The notes beneath the pieces are model-generated. The model saw only the letters and a list, made by a program, of their open reading frames with translations. It ran no database searches and was not told the DNA's origin. Below, piece by piece: positions 23,084-36,371 of a stretch of 64,000 nucleotides of DNA (position 1 is its first letter; each line of letters starts with the position of its first letter). Location: positions 310,001 to 374,000 of the forward strand of contig JBAJFG010000570.1 of NCBI GenBank assembly GCA_037903475.1, in the 5' to 3' direction. Both the position numbers and the translations under genes were made by a program. The stretch comes from Ancylostoma caninum. Lineage: Eukaryota > Nematoda > Chromadorea > Rhabditida > Ancylostomatidae.

Positions 23084-23733
23084 TCTGTAGGAGCTTAGAA
23101 TGGAATAGTGAGCTCCGTCTAGTCAGGTGGATCTGTTTACTACTTCAAACAACTTTGAACAAGTTTTGGAAGAAAGATTCCCGTTAGGCCTATGGCACAT
23201 TACACTGTGGCGCTGTCGCTGCGACCACTCGTGTAAGTTTTCACGCAACTGCACCTATGCCAGTGAGTAACTGAATAGACGAAGGAATTCCCCAAAAACA
23301 GCCGCGAATAGGCTATTTGACTGTAAGAGATGTGACGTAAGTAGCTTGTGAGTAGTGAATCGTTTAAATGTTTACTGATATTCAATCTGCAGTAACACTG
23401 CTAGACGACATGGCCTGACAGGCGTTACAAACGACCACAAAGGTACCAATTTTGAGATTACCAGTTCTCAAGCTACTAGTTCAGATATATATGTGCAGGA
23501 CGATTTTGAGGATCAATAATATGACCACAGCCTCGATTAAGCATACCAAGAATCTCTGGATTCCAATGGCGCTGTGGATGTCACGTATTACCTGTTGCAT
23601 GTCGCGTAGAAGGTACGACGCTCCAGCCCATGGAGCGCTGCAATCGTGATCGAGGTTCCCTATAGTAACTATCTTTTCCCGAATTCTGTTCGGAATTCTG
23701 GCCATGTTTTGAATAAAACATTTGTCAAGTCTA
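23084..23733. other. No gene recognised
   Basis: Presumed upstream region of copy B. No TATA or other element could be assigned. Short open frames on both strands lack coding character. Confidence 0.4.
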
Positions 23734-24135
23734 CTCAGGAAACTTAAAAACAATGTCCTGCTTGAGATTGAAAGACGCAAATCATGATTAAGGCATGCGT
23801 GCTCGTGCTCATGCAAAACACGGTTTTTTTTTTCAATCAGCAACTCTATACCAGCAATAGCTAATCCATGCACACCCATGGATATGCAAGAGTTTTGCAT
23901 GGGCTTTGCATGGGTATGTATGAGCTTCCCTTGCGTTCTGTATCGAATTTACATCGGATTTTTGGAGACGAATAGGTCCTGCATGGGTATGCATGGGTTT
24001 TGCATGTGTACGTATGTGTTTCGCATGGATTTGACTATTACTGGTATAGAACTATTGATTAAAAGATTGCATGTCTCAACCGCGGGATTTGCATTTTTCA
24101 ATCTCATGCAAAACATGGTTTTTAAGTTTCCTGAG
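23734..24135. mobile_element. TA-flanked element with CTCAGGAAACTT termini
   Basis: 402-bp element. The left end CTCAGGAAACTTAAAAAC and right end GTTTTTAAGTTTCCTGAG are perfect inverted repeats, flanked by TA. Arms continue with substitutions for more than 50 bases. The interior is rich in TTTGCATGGG-type repeats. The ends share the first five bases CTCAG and the TA target with the element at 56090-56903. Confidence 0.8.
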
Positions 24136-27100
24136 TAGGGATACGTGTTAACAGGTTAACACATGTTAATGTGAATGCGGTTCGCAGCATAATGGAATGG
24201 AGAGGGACTAGACTGCCGCACAGTAAAACACTCCCTCATAATTTCGGACAAGATTCAATATAGTTTCACGAAATCCTCGAAGGACTATGTCGGCTTTGAG
24301 CACTAGTTGTGAAGATTCTGCCAGGACACTGTCTTCAATGCAAATGACGAGAAGCGATGAGTGACGATAGGAAGCGATCCAGTACGATATGATTTGACAA
24401 TGGATACGCACGATCTCCACAATCATCACATCGAAATCTCAATGTAGATACCCTAAAACGAGAAGCTAGTGAATGTTGACGATTCATCATTTGTCGTTCA
24501 TTTCTGAATCCTAGGAGGCCTGTACATACTCTCCCCACCCCTTCTTTTTCTCTTCCCTCTCCCTCTAATCTCTGAATCTGTTCCATTCGAATCCCCCAAA
24601 TCACGTAGAACCTCGTTACTTTCCAAAGTCGACAAGCAGATGCGAATCATACTTGTTTTTGGAACCCTTTACTTCGAAGAATAACTGTCCGATAATCTTC
24701 AAGACATCCGCCTTGAAATTGGTTCATGCTCAGGACCTAACATAGATCTGATTGTCTTTGTTAACCCAGACAGCTGTATACTCATTGAAAGTGAGCTCTA
24801 CAGTCGTGGCGATTCACGTAATGCTGCGAATTGGCAGCACTTTGGAATCAGTCTCGATTGAGTGGGCCTGAATTTTCTGGTTGGGGAGTTGAGAACTAAA
24901 TTCGAAGAGGCAGCACACCTGACATCCGCCTGGGAGGGAGGGGTTGACGGCCAAATAAGCTCATCTCTCCGAGGACAGAGCTCCACGAAACCTTAGATAT
25001 CTTGGTTTTTTTTTTTTTGAAAGCATTATTTTCTATGGGAGATTGTCAAAAGATTGTTGAAATCGTTCTCGACGCTACGCTGACGCGCTCCCGGTGCCCT
25101 GCCAGGGGTTAAAGACGCGTAGCCAACCTCCCAGCCCAATTTGCACTGTGAACTAAACTTCTGTACAAATCTGTGGCTTTCCTAACGATGTTCCGGTAGT
25201 GATGACAGTTTTACGACGTTGCGTTCTGAGACTAAACGGGACGATGACGCGGAAACAGATCGTGTCGGTCGATAGCGAAGCCGGTTTTAGTTGCCTTCGC
25301 TTCCTTACAAAAACAATAGGACCAATTACTGTGCCATCTGGCTTATATATGAAAACTGAAGCAGAGATAGAAACGGCCTCTCTCTCTCTTTCTCTTTCTC
25401 TTCCTCTGTAGAACTAGCTGGGACAAAGTTTTCTTTCTGTTGTTTGTTCCACTATAACAACAACATATCTCGTTCTAGAAGCGATAGTTCCAAAAACGTC
25501 ATGTTCATGCTTCATTTCTGCTCTTCTCTCTTGCCTATTCGAACACCGCAATGTCTCTCCAGCTATGTTCTCTGTGAAAAGGCTTACGCATAGCATTCCA
25601 TTCCAACCAAGAGTGTTCTTAACCGATGAAGCTGTTACGATTTTTAGCTATTTATGTTCATAAAGGCAACGTTTAAAATCGAATCAGCAGAAAATTCTCG
25701 AATCGAATTAGTTACCACCCCTCTATTCCATGCAAGCAATTGCGTTCCATCTCGCTGAGTCACCTCAAAAGCGACCACATTCGAACAGGATTCCAGCATC
25801 GATCGCGCCAACTAATCATAACGTTCGAAGTGTAGAATGCTTCACCTATTCCACACCGTTCACCATTCTTGTAGGGACGTTCTTGTCGTCTTGCAGCAGC
25901 ATGTCTACTCATCATCTCACTTCTATGCAACACCCGTTCCAAGATTTCTTAGGGTTGGTTGATTAGAAATGAGTGGTGTCATTTCTTTGAATCAGTAAAC
26001 CTGTTATCGAGTGACGTCAGCCAAACTTTTGGTACTGCTTGAAAAAACGATTCGTGATGCGTCTACCAATATGTGAATCTCTTCATTACTCGCCTATTTT
26101 TGACTGTGCAGCGATGATTCGGAAGCTTGGAACTTTCCTATACGCATAAACACAATCGCCACACTTCATTTATTTCATTTATTTATTTTCACTTGTTGTT
26201 TTATTTTATTTCTAACTTTTATGTTTTCTTATTATCATTGAATTTTTGTTGAGTAAAATGAAATAATATATTCTTACATAGTATTTTAGTAGACTTTTGA
26301 ATTACATATTAGTATATATGGGTTATTCATTTATTATTTCACATATTTTGAGGACGTTAACTATTCCAGTCTGCCACATCTTTGCAACAATCGAGTTCTT
26401 GCTCTCCAACTTGGGCTACTGAACCGCAATCGCGGTGGTGACTCGATCTGTCTATCGCCCCCGTTTTCGAGTCTGGAATCAGAGGTCATGTGATCGCTGC
26501 AAATCCAAGACTATCGGTGTCAGCGTTCCTTTTTGTCAGAAGCTTTTCTCAGTAGAGGGAAGTCTGAAAAACAAAGATGAAGGAGACCTCTTTCAAGTAG
26601 GCTCTCGATGCAAGTGTGAGAGAAGGGGAGGAGCCATTGATACTAAAAGCCGGCATTTTTTTCCACTGAGGTATTATTATGCCATGGTTTTTAGAACTAA
26701 TTATTTTTTTTTCATTCAATGCGCTTTCATAATCGGACGAGCTAATATGTCTGTGTTATTCTTTGTGGTGGTTTTGTATGAGTAACCTTTTTATTGCTTT
26801 TTACTGCGAAACAACTGTGTTTAAGAATCTTTTTAAGTACAATAAGTCCACCCATCCCATCAGTTTTGCGAATGATAGTATGGTGCATTTTTTAGAGAAC
26901 CTCAGAAAAGTAATTGTAGCCACCCTTTCGAGGAATGATAACCACAAAGAGCTTTTTGCTGTAAAAAAATGGGTCAAATGGATCATCTCTCAGACAAGAA
27001 GAGGATTTTGAATTCTTGGGACCTATACTTTTATTCATTGCATAGTTTCCCTCTCGCGGATAAATCCTTGCAAAAACTAAACAAAGAAGCAGTTTTCTTC

Positions 27101-28885
27101 ATGCACTCCTCAGTAAGATGAACGAAATCAAATAAATTATATTTGACAGGGTATACCATCTGTAATAGTGCTCCATATGTGCGTGTATCTCTGAAATCTC
27201 TATTTATTGCATTTAATATTTAATTTTGCGTCTAAATTTGCGATTAATACAACGTCGTATTACAACGATCACATGTACATATGTATAATTCATTAGGAAA
27301 TAAAAAATACAAGGTGGAATGTAAACAAATGCGTAGATGATGCTGATTATATTTACAAATACTGAGATGAGTAAATCAGTTGGTTTGTTCATAGCTAGGG
27401 GAGGCATCTTAAATAGGAGATTACGAACGAAAGCCGAGAAGTTTCGGCGTACCCAGTCACAATCACGCATTTTTTCGTAAAACTATTTTTACCAGTTTCG
27501 CTATAGTGCCGTGTTATATTTCGTTGCTTATCAATCGTCATTATCCATCGAACGCTAATTAAAGAGAAAGCCTTAACGCGTAATCTAGGTTTAATACTTA
27601 CCTGGCAGTCACATGTAAGGGTATTCATACATTTTCGTCAATATCGACAAAGACATTGCTAGAGACACAGTGTGTAGACAAAGCGATAAGATAAGCAGTA
27701 TTTTACCTTGCTGTTATGTCGTCACCCATCGCGAAACTTCCACGGGGTTCCTTGTAAACCGACTTCATTCACATGAAGATGACTAGTTGTTGAATGAAAC
27801 CGTTGTTGCATCTGTCTCAGACTTACTAACAATGAATATTACTTTATTAATGGAAGTAATAGGGATTTGTTAGGGCAACCACGCACCGAAACCAAGCAGC
27901 GCCTAGAATTTGACAAAAACTTGTCCGACATTCGTTTCGGTTTTTGTTTACCATCTTGTTACTTTACGAGGATTAGTTGCAGTTATAATCACTAGTAGAA
28001 TCACTTGTTGAATTTAATTTTAGGCATTTCAGAATGGCTTTTCTATTTGGGCACTTCATCAATAAAAAATGAGATTTGCAACAGGATCTTGCATTTGCAA
28101 GGGTTTCTTTTTCTTGGAATTTATAATGAGCTTGTAAACTGCTTATTTTTTCTCCATTCTTAAGCCGTTGATGTGAAGTGGTATATGAAATACTATTTAT
28201 AATTTACTCACTAATCTTGATATAATTGCTCATCTTCTATCGAGCTAACCGAAGAGATGGAATCCTTGATAAAGCTCAAGTTTCATAGTGGTGCTGCAGT
28301 CAAGCATCACCACTTTAACATTTATTTTCCAATTTTGCCAGTATAGCCCACGTTGGATATGCCACCCCCGGTAATTGTTTTACCGACGTCGGTTTTAATA
28401 CGTATCGATTATCGGTCGCGCGTGGGCGACGCCAACTAAACTATGGTCCGCTCAAAATCAATAAGCATCGGCATCAATGTCGCTGCCGATGGCGACGCAT
28501 GATGTTGTATTCCACGTGGAGTATAGCTACAGCTCAAGAGGCACTGTCGTCATTGAGCGCTCCTTTTTGAACAAGTTCTCAACGTTTTCTTGAACTACGG
28601 ATTGATTTGCAGCTGAGTTTTTTCTCTGCATAAGCACAAAAAGTCGCTAGAATAACAAAGAATTACATACACGTACATACAAGCCTTCGAAGCGCAAGCG
28701 GAATGTCGCAAGCATTTTGTCAGACTAATTTACAAGGCTCCTCGTAGAAAAATGGTCTTCTGGCTGTGCGCGACTGAACAATGGGGAGAACAAGTTCATT
28801 CGTTACATTCCGAATGTAATTTTACGCTTAGGTCCTTAAACAGCACTCATCGATTGAATATTTTGCGTGAAATACGCTTACCACT
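24136..28885. other. No convincing gene
   Basis: AT-rich DNA. Frames at 24208-24429 (minus, 73 codons) and 26763-27011 (plus, 82 codons) have somewhat protein-like composition but no signals or motifs. A CT-rich run lies near 25378-25407. A block rich in CGAT/ATCG motifs near 28380-28490 resembles inner parts of family 2 MITEs but has no clear ends. Confidence 0.4.
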
Positions 28886-29111
28886 TCTGATAACAGTGCG
28901 AACCATGCGTCCAGTAGTCCTAGCAGCAAGTGCTTCTTGTTGTTTTCATTCTCCCCTCACATGTTGCTCAACCTTTCGTCCCTTAAGCAGCAATTACTAA
29001 AGGATGGCACCAATTGAGGGGAGGATGGCTGCATCTGGGAGCAGTTGCTGCTAGGGTTTCTATTCGACGCATCACTCCGTTCGGGCTGTGATCGTGCTGA
29101 ACAGTTATCAG
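28886..29111. mobile_element. Foldback element, CTGATAAC family, copy 1
   Basis: 226 bp bounded by TCTGATAACAGTGCGAACC and, inverted, CGTGCTGAACAGTTATCAG. Inner blocks (GAGGGGAGGATGGC and its complement) pair as well. A better preserved copy is at 39041-39305. Non-coding; target duplication unclear. Confidence 0.6.
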
Positions 29112-30589
29112 GGACAGAACGTTTCACAACATCGTCTAGGTACAGCGGTCCACTTCCGTGCAATGACAGTGTGGTAACAGTGGACCAGTGGTCGATCATC
29201 CACCTTATAAGGAAATAATGAGTTGATGATCAGTGCAAGGACAGTTAAAGAGACATACCGGCAACAAGTCGGAACGTGGCTAACCTTTCTGGACTTGTCA
29301 CAACATGTCTGTCTGCCGTTTTTTTTTTCACTTTGAGTTACACGTTGCATCTTAATTCTAGAACTCAACTTCATTTTGCTCAACGTTTCTTGTCCGATTT
29401 TCCTGTCTTTGATCTGAACTGGTAACATACAACGTCTCTCACAATGCTGCTGTTTGTGCTCTTTGGTTCTGTACAAATTTTTTCATCATTTTTGTTCGCC
29501 TCACAACATTGTTCATTGATTCGCCTGTTCCCCTGTAACAGCTCGCTATACTTCCAAAATTTTGCGTCCCGTTTTTGCGTACATATCCCGGTTCTTATTT
29601 ACATGAAATCCTCAACAGCAATTCCGCACAAATCCCTAAACAAAAACGTTCATTGGCTGTATTTTTCTACAACTTTACCATCATCTACCTTCGCTCTTCT
29701 TTCGAGTTCTCGCAAAGGAAGGCAATATAATTCAAATCAGCTTCATCAGAGCTAAATAGGTTTCAGAATCTTGAACCTCTTCGATGTCAAGAACCCTTTA
29801 GTATCAGTCGCTTTTCAGTGGATGTTTAGGGTAATTCATACTAGATGCGTGGATCATTCGCGCATCAGACGCACACATCCATCTGGATATTTCGTGGAGA
29901 CGGGTCAACGCGGCATGCATACCCTGAATGAAAATGTTCGTTTTGCAATTTATACTACGCGCGTGCGTTTGACGCGTGCATGTCTAAATGACGGGGGATA
30001 CAGGCGGTTCAGAAATGGGTCGGTATTGGTGTATTTTTACGTAAAGAGGTTAGAGAGGCCTTTGGCAAGTCGTGCATGTTTAAGCTTGTTAGTCACAGTG
30101 ATTTTTATCCGCTTAACATGTTAGAAAGGGTCCCGGAAATGATGTGAGAGTACGTGGAGCACATTTCTCCGATAACTGGCATATCGAGTCTCCGATGAAT
30201 GGCCTGTAGGTCCAATTGCATCGCTGACGCAGTTCAAATGCACGCATTTGCGGCCTCGCTGCGGCATCGAATTGATTTCACTGGGAATGTTCATGCTGTG
30301 TCGATCGCTCTTCATAGAAAACCAGCCTGATCGTCCGGCTAACGCCGGACTCTCAGGCTTCTTTTCGTGCTCGCTTCGCTCGCATATTTTCATTGCCCTC
30401 AGATAAGATTAATGCAGGTGGATGAACAGACACTATCCACAGAGAAGCATTCTTTACCGCGGTTCATGGAACCATTGACCCACTATGGACAGCTCCTTTC
30501 CAACAATTTGTGGTGCCGCATTTCGGTGGAAGTAAATAGTAAAAATTGACCAAGTAAGTGCAAACTGGGATTGGACCTGAACACCGATG
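29112..30589. other. No gene recognised
   Basis: Several open frames (e.g. 29771-30124 plus, 30121-30393 minus) but no splice pattern or motif. A short GC hairpin, GTCCGGC-TAAC-GCCGGAC, lies near 30332-30350 inside a longer imperfect stem. The DNA just upstream of the minisatellite has no obvious function. Confidence 0.4.
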
Positions 30590-31540
30590 CACCCTTATCT
30601 CACCGTTGGAACCTGCCTCCAAAGGTTCCTCCCGTTTTGGACGCCGGCGCACACTTGTCACGCCGTTGGACCCGACTCCAGGCGTTTTCCCACTTTCGGA
30701 AGCAGGCGCACCCTTATCACACCTTTGGACTCCACGCGTTTCCCCGCTTTTGGACGCCGACGCACCCTCATCAAGCCGTTGGACCCAACTCCACGCGTTT
30801 CCCCACTTTTAGACGCCGGCACGCCCTTATCACACCGTTAGACCCGACTCCAGGCGTTTCCCCACTTTTGGACGCCGGCGCACCCTTATCACACCGTTAG
30901 ACCCGACTCCAGGCGTTTCCCCACTTTCGGACGCCGGCGCACCCTTATCACACCGTTGGACCCGACTCCAGGCGTTTTCCCACTTTCGGACGCCGGCGCA
31001 CCCTTATCACGCCGTTGGACCCAACTCCACGCGTTTTCCCACTTTCAGATGCAGGTGCACCCTTATCACACCGTTGGACCCGACTCCAGGCGTTTTCCCA
31101 CTTTCGGACGCCGGCGCACCCTTATCACGCCGTTGGACCCAACTCCACGCGTTTTCCCACTTTCAGATGCAGGTGCACCCTTATCACACCGTTGGACCCG
31201 ACTCCAGGCGTTTTCCCACTTTCGGACGCCGGCGCACCCTTATCACGCCGTTGGACCCAACTCCACGCGTTTTCCCACTTTCAGATGCAGGTGCACCCTT
31301 ATCACACCGTTGGACCCGACTCCAGGCGTTTTCCCACTTTCGGACGCCGGCGCACCCTTATCACGCCGTTGGACCCAACTCCACGCGTTTTCCCACTTTT
31401 AGACGCCGGCGCACCCTTACCACACATTTGGACCCGACTCCAGGTGTTTCCCGACTTTCGGACGCCGGCGCACCCTTATCACGCCTTTGGACCCGTCTCC
31501 AGGCGTTCCCCCTGTTTTGGACGCTGATCAAACCGCTAAC
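30590..31540. repeat. 59-bp minisatellite with 118-bp higher-order dimer
   Basis: About sixteen units of 59 bp (core CACCGTTGGACCCGACTCC, then CCCACTTTCGGACGCCGG). From about 30956 to 31427 two unit types alternate strictly (GACTCCAGGC..GACGCCGGCG and AACTCCACGC..GATGCAGGTG), giving a 118-bp dimer repeated four times almost without change. Because 59 is not a multiple of three and the unit lacks stops on the plus strand, all three forward frames stay open for 100-170 codons; these are not genes. Confidence 0.95.
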
Positions 31541-32758
31541 CCACCTCTAACATACTCTATGCTGCAAGCCCATCCTTGTCACTCCTCACCCGTCTGGTTC
31601 ATCGTCCTCGTTATAAAGGCATACTACCCTTCTCCTTCCTTTTATACGGTCCTGTGATCATAAACTTATCTCATTCATTCCGACCGTGGTGAAAACAACT
31701 GCAGGCCATTAACATGTCTGAACATGACAAAAGTGGCCCGAAACACCCTTAAATCAAGGTAAAAATCAAAATTTACCACGTTTTCGTACATAACTCGATG
31801 CGCTGAACACAATGGTGTAGGTATTTTCCGTTTTCGATGGCTGGTTCTCGTGCACACACACACACACACACACATGAACTGCCAATTAAGAAGAAGTATG
31901 ATGCTCCGCAAATGGAAGTGTGCGTCTGACGCACGACCGATGAACGTACTTGGGATAAATTACCTTTGAGCTGCGTCACGGCTGCGACTGGACCTATCCT
32001 CCGTCATGGAGACGCACGCTCGTAGAACGCACGTATCTGCCATAAATTGCCCTTATCTCCAAAGTTGGCTCGGACCAAAGTGAGCCGGAGGCGGAAATGA
32101 TAACGACATTAGAAAAGTTACGTATCGCTCACAGTTTTTTACCACTTAGAGCTCTTCTAGTCGTAGCGATCGTGGCGACAGTAGCGACAAACGGCGCACT
32201 TTGGAGATACCCCAAAAGTAAGCGAGGCAGAGCGGGCATTTCATAGGCTCAGCGTTCGTATCTCCAGAAAAAAGCGATTAAATTGGAGAATTCCAGTGTA
32301 TATGGACGTGATCAACTCTGTGAAAAAATCTTCCTCCTGAAGATTTTCAACTTTAGTGAGCGAGGGAATGATGTTGAGCAATTAGATCAACTGTAGTGTA
32401 ATTTAAACTAGGTGGCAGCTGCAGTTAATTTTCGGGTTGACACCTAACACTGGCCCTAATAATCTTGGCAACAATTTGGTACACCTTTTTTCAAAAGCTA
32501 TGTTATAAGTCATTGCCACTCATCCCACTCATCATGGTCAACTGCAGCTACTGACACTTCTACTGCCTTTGATCCGCACATACTTGCTAAGTACTACTTA
32601 CATTGTATTTTGAGATTATCAGCATCTCAGCTTTGACGTCTCAATCTCTATGTTGTTTGAGGCCTTGCTGAACTTCTTACAGCCTATATACCGTGACAAA
32701 CGGAGTTCCCGTTTATCTTCCTGCGTCTCCATCTAATTTGTGCTGATGGTCTTTTTTT
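31541..32758. other. No gene; short CA repeat
   Basis: A CA dinucleotide run lies at 31853-31873. Otherwise no exon or element was recognised. Confidence 0.4.
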
Positions 32759-33145
32759 CTATGTGTTATTTTCAGAGGGCTGGAAATCCTCTCTTGCGGA
32801 TCTCAATAATATCTCGCTAGGTTTTAGCAGATTAGACCCTTCCAAAATCTGATCTTCTTTTCTGATAATCGTTACATTAACCGAAATTGAATTTGCTGTG
32901 TCAACGTTAAGACTGCGTCTATCATAACAAAGCATGTCTCTTTTCAAGGCACTCGTCCCACGAATGTACAACACTACAGGACAAGAGGGTGAGCCCAGCA
33001 CTTTTTTACTTTTGTTACTTTGGTAAGGTATTTTATCCAAGATAAGAGCTATTTTCGTTATTTGCAAATCTTCAATCCGGTAGCTAAGGATGAACAGGTG
33101 GTGGAGAAGGTCTTCTCGTACATGTTTCGATCCCCTCCTGTGCAA
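32759..33145 (-). CDS. Possible exon or gene fragment, unknown
   Basis: A 128-codon frame on the minus strand ending in TAG. From about residue 22 it reads like protein (e.g. SISVNVTIIRKEDQILEGSN) with few repeats. The first ATG may not be the start: a TCCTTAG acceptor near 33089 would begin an exon inside it, and a hydrophobic, secretion-like stretch (FTVIFVLAVSIA) lies just upstream in another frame. No family recognised. Confidence 0.3.
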   Translation of the reverse strand: MHRRGSKHVREDLLHHLFILSYRIEDLQITKIALILDKIPYQSNKSKKVLGSPSCPVVLYIRGTSALKRDMLCYDRRSLNVDTANSISVNVTIIRKEDQILEGSNLLKPSEILLRSAREDFQPSENNT

Positions 33146-33484
33146 TGCTTACAGCCAGCACGAAAATCACAGTGAAGGAGATTTTCCGTGTGGTTCAATT
33201 TTTACCGTTCTCAAGTGAAATTTTATCCTGTTGTTTTGATATTGCAAATCTTCGGATATAGTGTCTTAAATTTACTTCAAGAAAATCTTCAGAATAAATC
33301 ACGCCTCTCAATTTCAGTATATGTTGGGCAATACGTTCGTGCTATTTATTTCAGCTCAATTTTTTACGAGGATTCGAACTCATTCCGATAACCTATCATA
33401 GATAACTTGTAGCTCTTGTTTTGCTCTTTACAAATATTATAATCAGTTTTTTTCCAATTCTCACAACTTCTCATTTCCTGTCGA

Positions 33485-33848
33485 ATGAAGTGTGACCCCG
33501 CAGTTCGACAAGAGCGTACATCTCCGCCACCTGCAACTGTTTGCAGTTCAAGCTGTTGGGGATGTTAACAGGCTCTATGTGGAAGCCATCACTGGTAAAG
33601 GGACAGCGCAGAAGTGGATATTTGCCTCAGAGAGGTCCAATTTGGGCTGGAGGATGCACCTTGTTCTCCACGCACAGTTCGTAGAGTTATGAGGCGATTT
33701 TCTGCAAGGACTTACTCCAGATGTGAAGAAGAAGTACTGTGGATACTAACTTCCAGAAAAACCTAAGTTGAACTAGTCCACTCCATGAAAATACATTGAA
33801 TGCTCAGAAAAACCGCAAGAACTTATTGCCCAACCTAATATATTGACT
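33485..33848 (+). pseudogene. Truncated mariner transposon relic
   Basis: The plus strand encodes a decayed N-terminal part of a mariner transposase. The piece RHLQLFAVQAVGDVNRLY resembles the first helix-turn-helix, and TGKGTAQKWIFASERSNLGW matches the conserved (R)TAQKWF region of the DNA-binding domain. Soon after comes a mariner terminal repeat, CCGCAAGAACTTATTGCCC plus AACCTAA, at about 33812-33845 next to TA. The catalytic half is missing, so this is an internally deleted, inactive copy. Confidence 0.65.
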
Positions 33849-34869
33849 CATCGGAGATTGTCGAACCCCTTTCCAGTTAGAAAACCCAACTGACTCGAAT
33901 TTGAAAAGCGGCAGCTGCATACTAGATCTTCGAGATAATTCCAGATATTTAGGGATTCGGGACTATATTCGAGAAGACAAAGACTTTCCACTTAAACAAA
34001 GGGACGAGGAATGCCTGATTTTGTACTATAGGGAACGAGAAAGTGAGACCTTCGACCGAAAAGTTGTCACAAAAAATTGCGGGACAGCCTCTACACCCAT
34101 TGTCTATAATGGGCCATGTTTGGAATAGTGTACTTTCTCCAAATTTTAATAATTTTCATAATTATTTATTTATTCATTTATTGCACTCGTGGTGCGCTAC
34201 AGGTTTCAGTAAAAACAGTTACTCAACACAAGATGGAAGTGAAATTGAAGTTAATGAACAGAAAAGAAACCAAACGAAATGGCAACCCAAATGTAGTTGG
34301 TGCAAAATCAACACTATTCAAGTACTGTAACTGTGGGACAGTTTCGTTGGTGCAGGTGCGAGGTAGTGCTACGTTGAAAAAAAAAATCTGGCGAAGATAT
34401 ATATTCCACAGAATTTGGTATATTTTTACTTGGTTAGCGAGGATAAAACGGGTAACGGTCTGGTAACAAACGAGCAGAGTAATTGCAAGCCTTACCTGAC
34501 GTTGCCCCACGCACCCACATCAGCTAGCAAGTTGTCCTGGTTCTGATTCGAGAGTCATCGGAACCTGCAAGAACTTCGGCAAACGGGTATACTAGCTGAC
34601 CCCGTTGAACTTGCAGGTCGGGTAGGAGCAGAACGGCCAGAGGCAAGCTAACCTCTATAATTCACATAGGCACGCAGAAGCATAAGGTTGAACTGCCAGA
34701 TCGAAACACATCAGCGTATCCCTAACCCCGCAAGAACGAAACAGTGACAGCAGAATTCCAATAACAGTATTAAACAAAACATTGGGAAAATTGAGACGCA
34801 GAAGTCGTCAGGTGAAGTAGCTAATAGTCGTCTCGCTGTCCAACGATGCTAAAAAGAAATTTATGAAAG
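33849..34869. other. No gene recognised
   Basis: Frames at 33901-34128 and 34043-34466 (plus) are open but lack splice context or motifs. Confidence 0.4.
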
Positions 34870-35260
34870 AAGATACTAATAATCATCAATTCTCAAGGTA
34901 CTTAAAAGCTCCAGTTTTCGTAGCTTCGCCCGAAAAACACGAACATTTGGCGAAGATAGTAGATCGCTAGGTAACTTCTGTAACCAGCGGGCACCTCGAC
35001 AAAAAATTGAACGAAACATCTTAGTGCGATACGGTCTCTTAATTCTTCTGTAGTGCATATTTAACCCACCCATTCGACCATTGTAATAATTAGTAAAGTT
35101 TTCAGTAGGATTGGGTTGTCCAAGTGACAAAGCACGTGAAATGCGACGTGTCATCAATATGTTAAACAGGATCAACATGTATTACATGCCCACTTCTTTC
35201 ACTTCTTTCCTCACAACCACATCTGAAAACATCAACTGCTCCTGCAATTTTCGTTCACTC
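34870..35260 (-). pseudogene. C-terminal fragment of a non-LTR reverse-transcriptase-type polyprotein
   Basis: The minus-strand frame ending near 34876 reads PYRTKMFRSIFCRGARWLQK then LPSDLLSSPNVRVFRAKL. This follows the pattern of the end of many non-LTR retrotransposon ORF2 proteins: a basic/aromatic run, 'W..LP..(I/L)..(A/S)P....F...L'. An upstream stop separates it from a similar-looking stretch. The catalytic core (YADD box) is absent in the window, so only a 5'-truncated piece is present, as is usual for such elements. Confidence 0.5.
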
Positions 35261-36371
35261 TCTATTGAAGAAAAGTTCCAAAGATTAGGTCCGTGTTTAG
35301 ACGGAGATAACAGCACACTACATACATCTCTGAAGTTTCCTCCTGTGGTGGACCCGCGGTAGAAGGCCGATCCGTGGTGCATCCGCGATTGCCCTCGATA
35401 AGTCCGCACGATCCCGCGATGGAATAGCGGGAGTGACGTCACTCCTGCACCCCACATTCCCACAGTGGATTCGCAATATAATTGCATTCAACGGCGGGTC
35501 CGCACCTGCCGCACGGTAGACCTGCACATTCCCCCGGTGGATTCACACATGGCCGCATTGGCCAACCGACTCCCCACCTCGGACAAACCGTAGATCCAAC
35601 GCGAGTAGGAATTTCAGAGACGTATGTACCTAGAGGACATGAGAGTACCAATAATTTTCTCCATAACAGCGTTATGCTTAGAGACATATGACGAATACCT
35701 AAACTAACTGCACTTATTCTCCGATGTAGTGCGTGAGAGTTTTTTTCTCGTTTAGTAGATATTTCAGCGACCGAAATGCATCAAAGCCCCAGCCAGCCTT
35801 GTTAAAAGATATTCGTTTTGGTTTAGATGGACTTTGATGAAGGTTCACCACACGAAATTATTACTGTTTTGCGCTGAAATTTACTGAACCATAATTAATT
35901 TTCATTACAAACAGCCAACTAAACTCAGACATTTGTGTGGGAGTTGCTGGAGGCTCGGCGGGAGTCATCCAAAAATGAGAGTTTTTGTAGCGCAACATCC
36001 CGATTTTGTCCCGCATGCTCCGCGGAACACCTAATGTTGTCCCGGAAATGATACCATTATCATGGTGCGGGAGATCGGATTTTGTACCGAAAATGAAAAA
36101 AAAAACATTAGAAAGCAAAGAATTCGCATCGAGTTCAGTCGCACGGCATGCTCCACGTGCACCGACGCCGGCCGATGCTAGCGGACCCAATTCTGCATCC
36201 GCGCCGCGTCCGTGCGCGACCGCGTCCCACGCATCTCGCCTGGTTTTCGCACCGGGACGTGGTTTCAACCGGGCCTCAGTGGGCCAGTCGAGTCCCGTAG
36301 GACTCCACTCTCCGTCGAAGCGGAGAGTAGACTGAGGTCTACCTGCAAACTGAGGCCCTTATACATGCATA
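35261..36371. other. GC-rich noncoding block and second copy of a dispersed repeat
   Basis: 35330-35600 contains CCGCGGTAGA/CCGCGATGG-like motifs recurring loosely at tens of bases, perhaps a decayed satellite. About 36170-36340 repeats the block at 8560-8735 in diverged form. No gene is supported; open frames follow GC content. Confidence 0.4.

Noticed and set aside
30590..31540. CRISPR array
   Set aside because: Units are contiguous with no unique spacers, and the genome is eukaryotic.
30558..31550. Six overlapping open frames of 84-170 codons on the plus strand
   Set aside because: They arise because the 59-bp unit has no stop in any forward frame; the peptide repeats follow the DNA repeat and no splice or start context exists.
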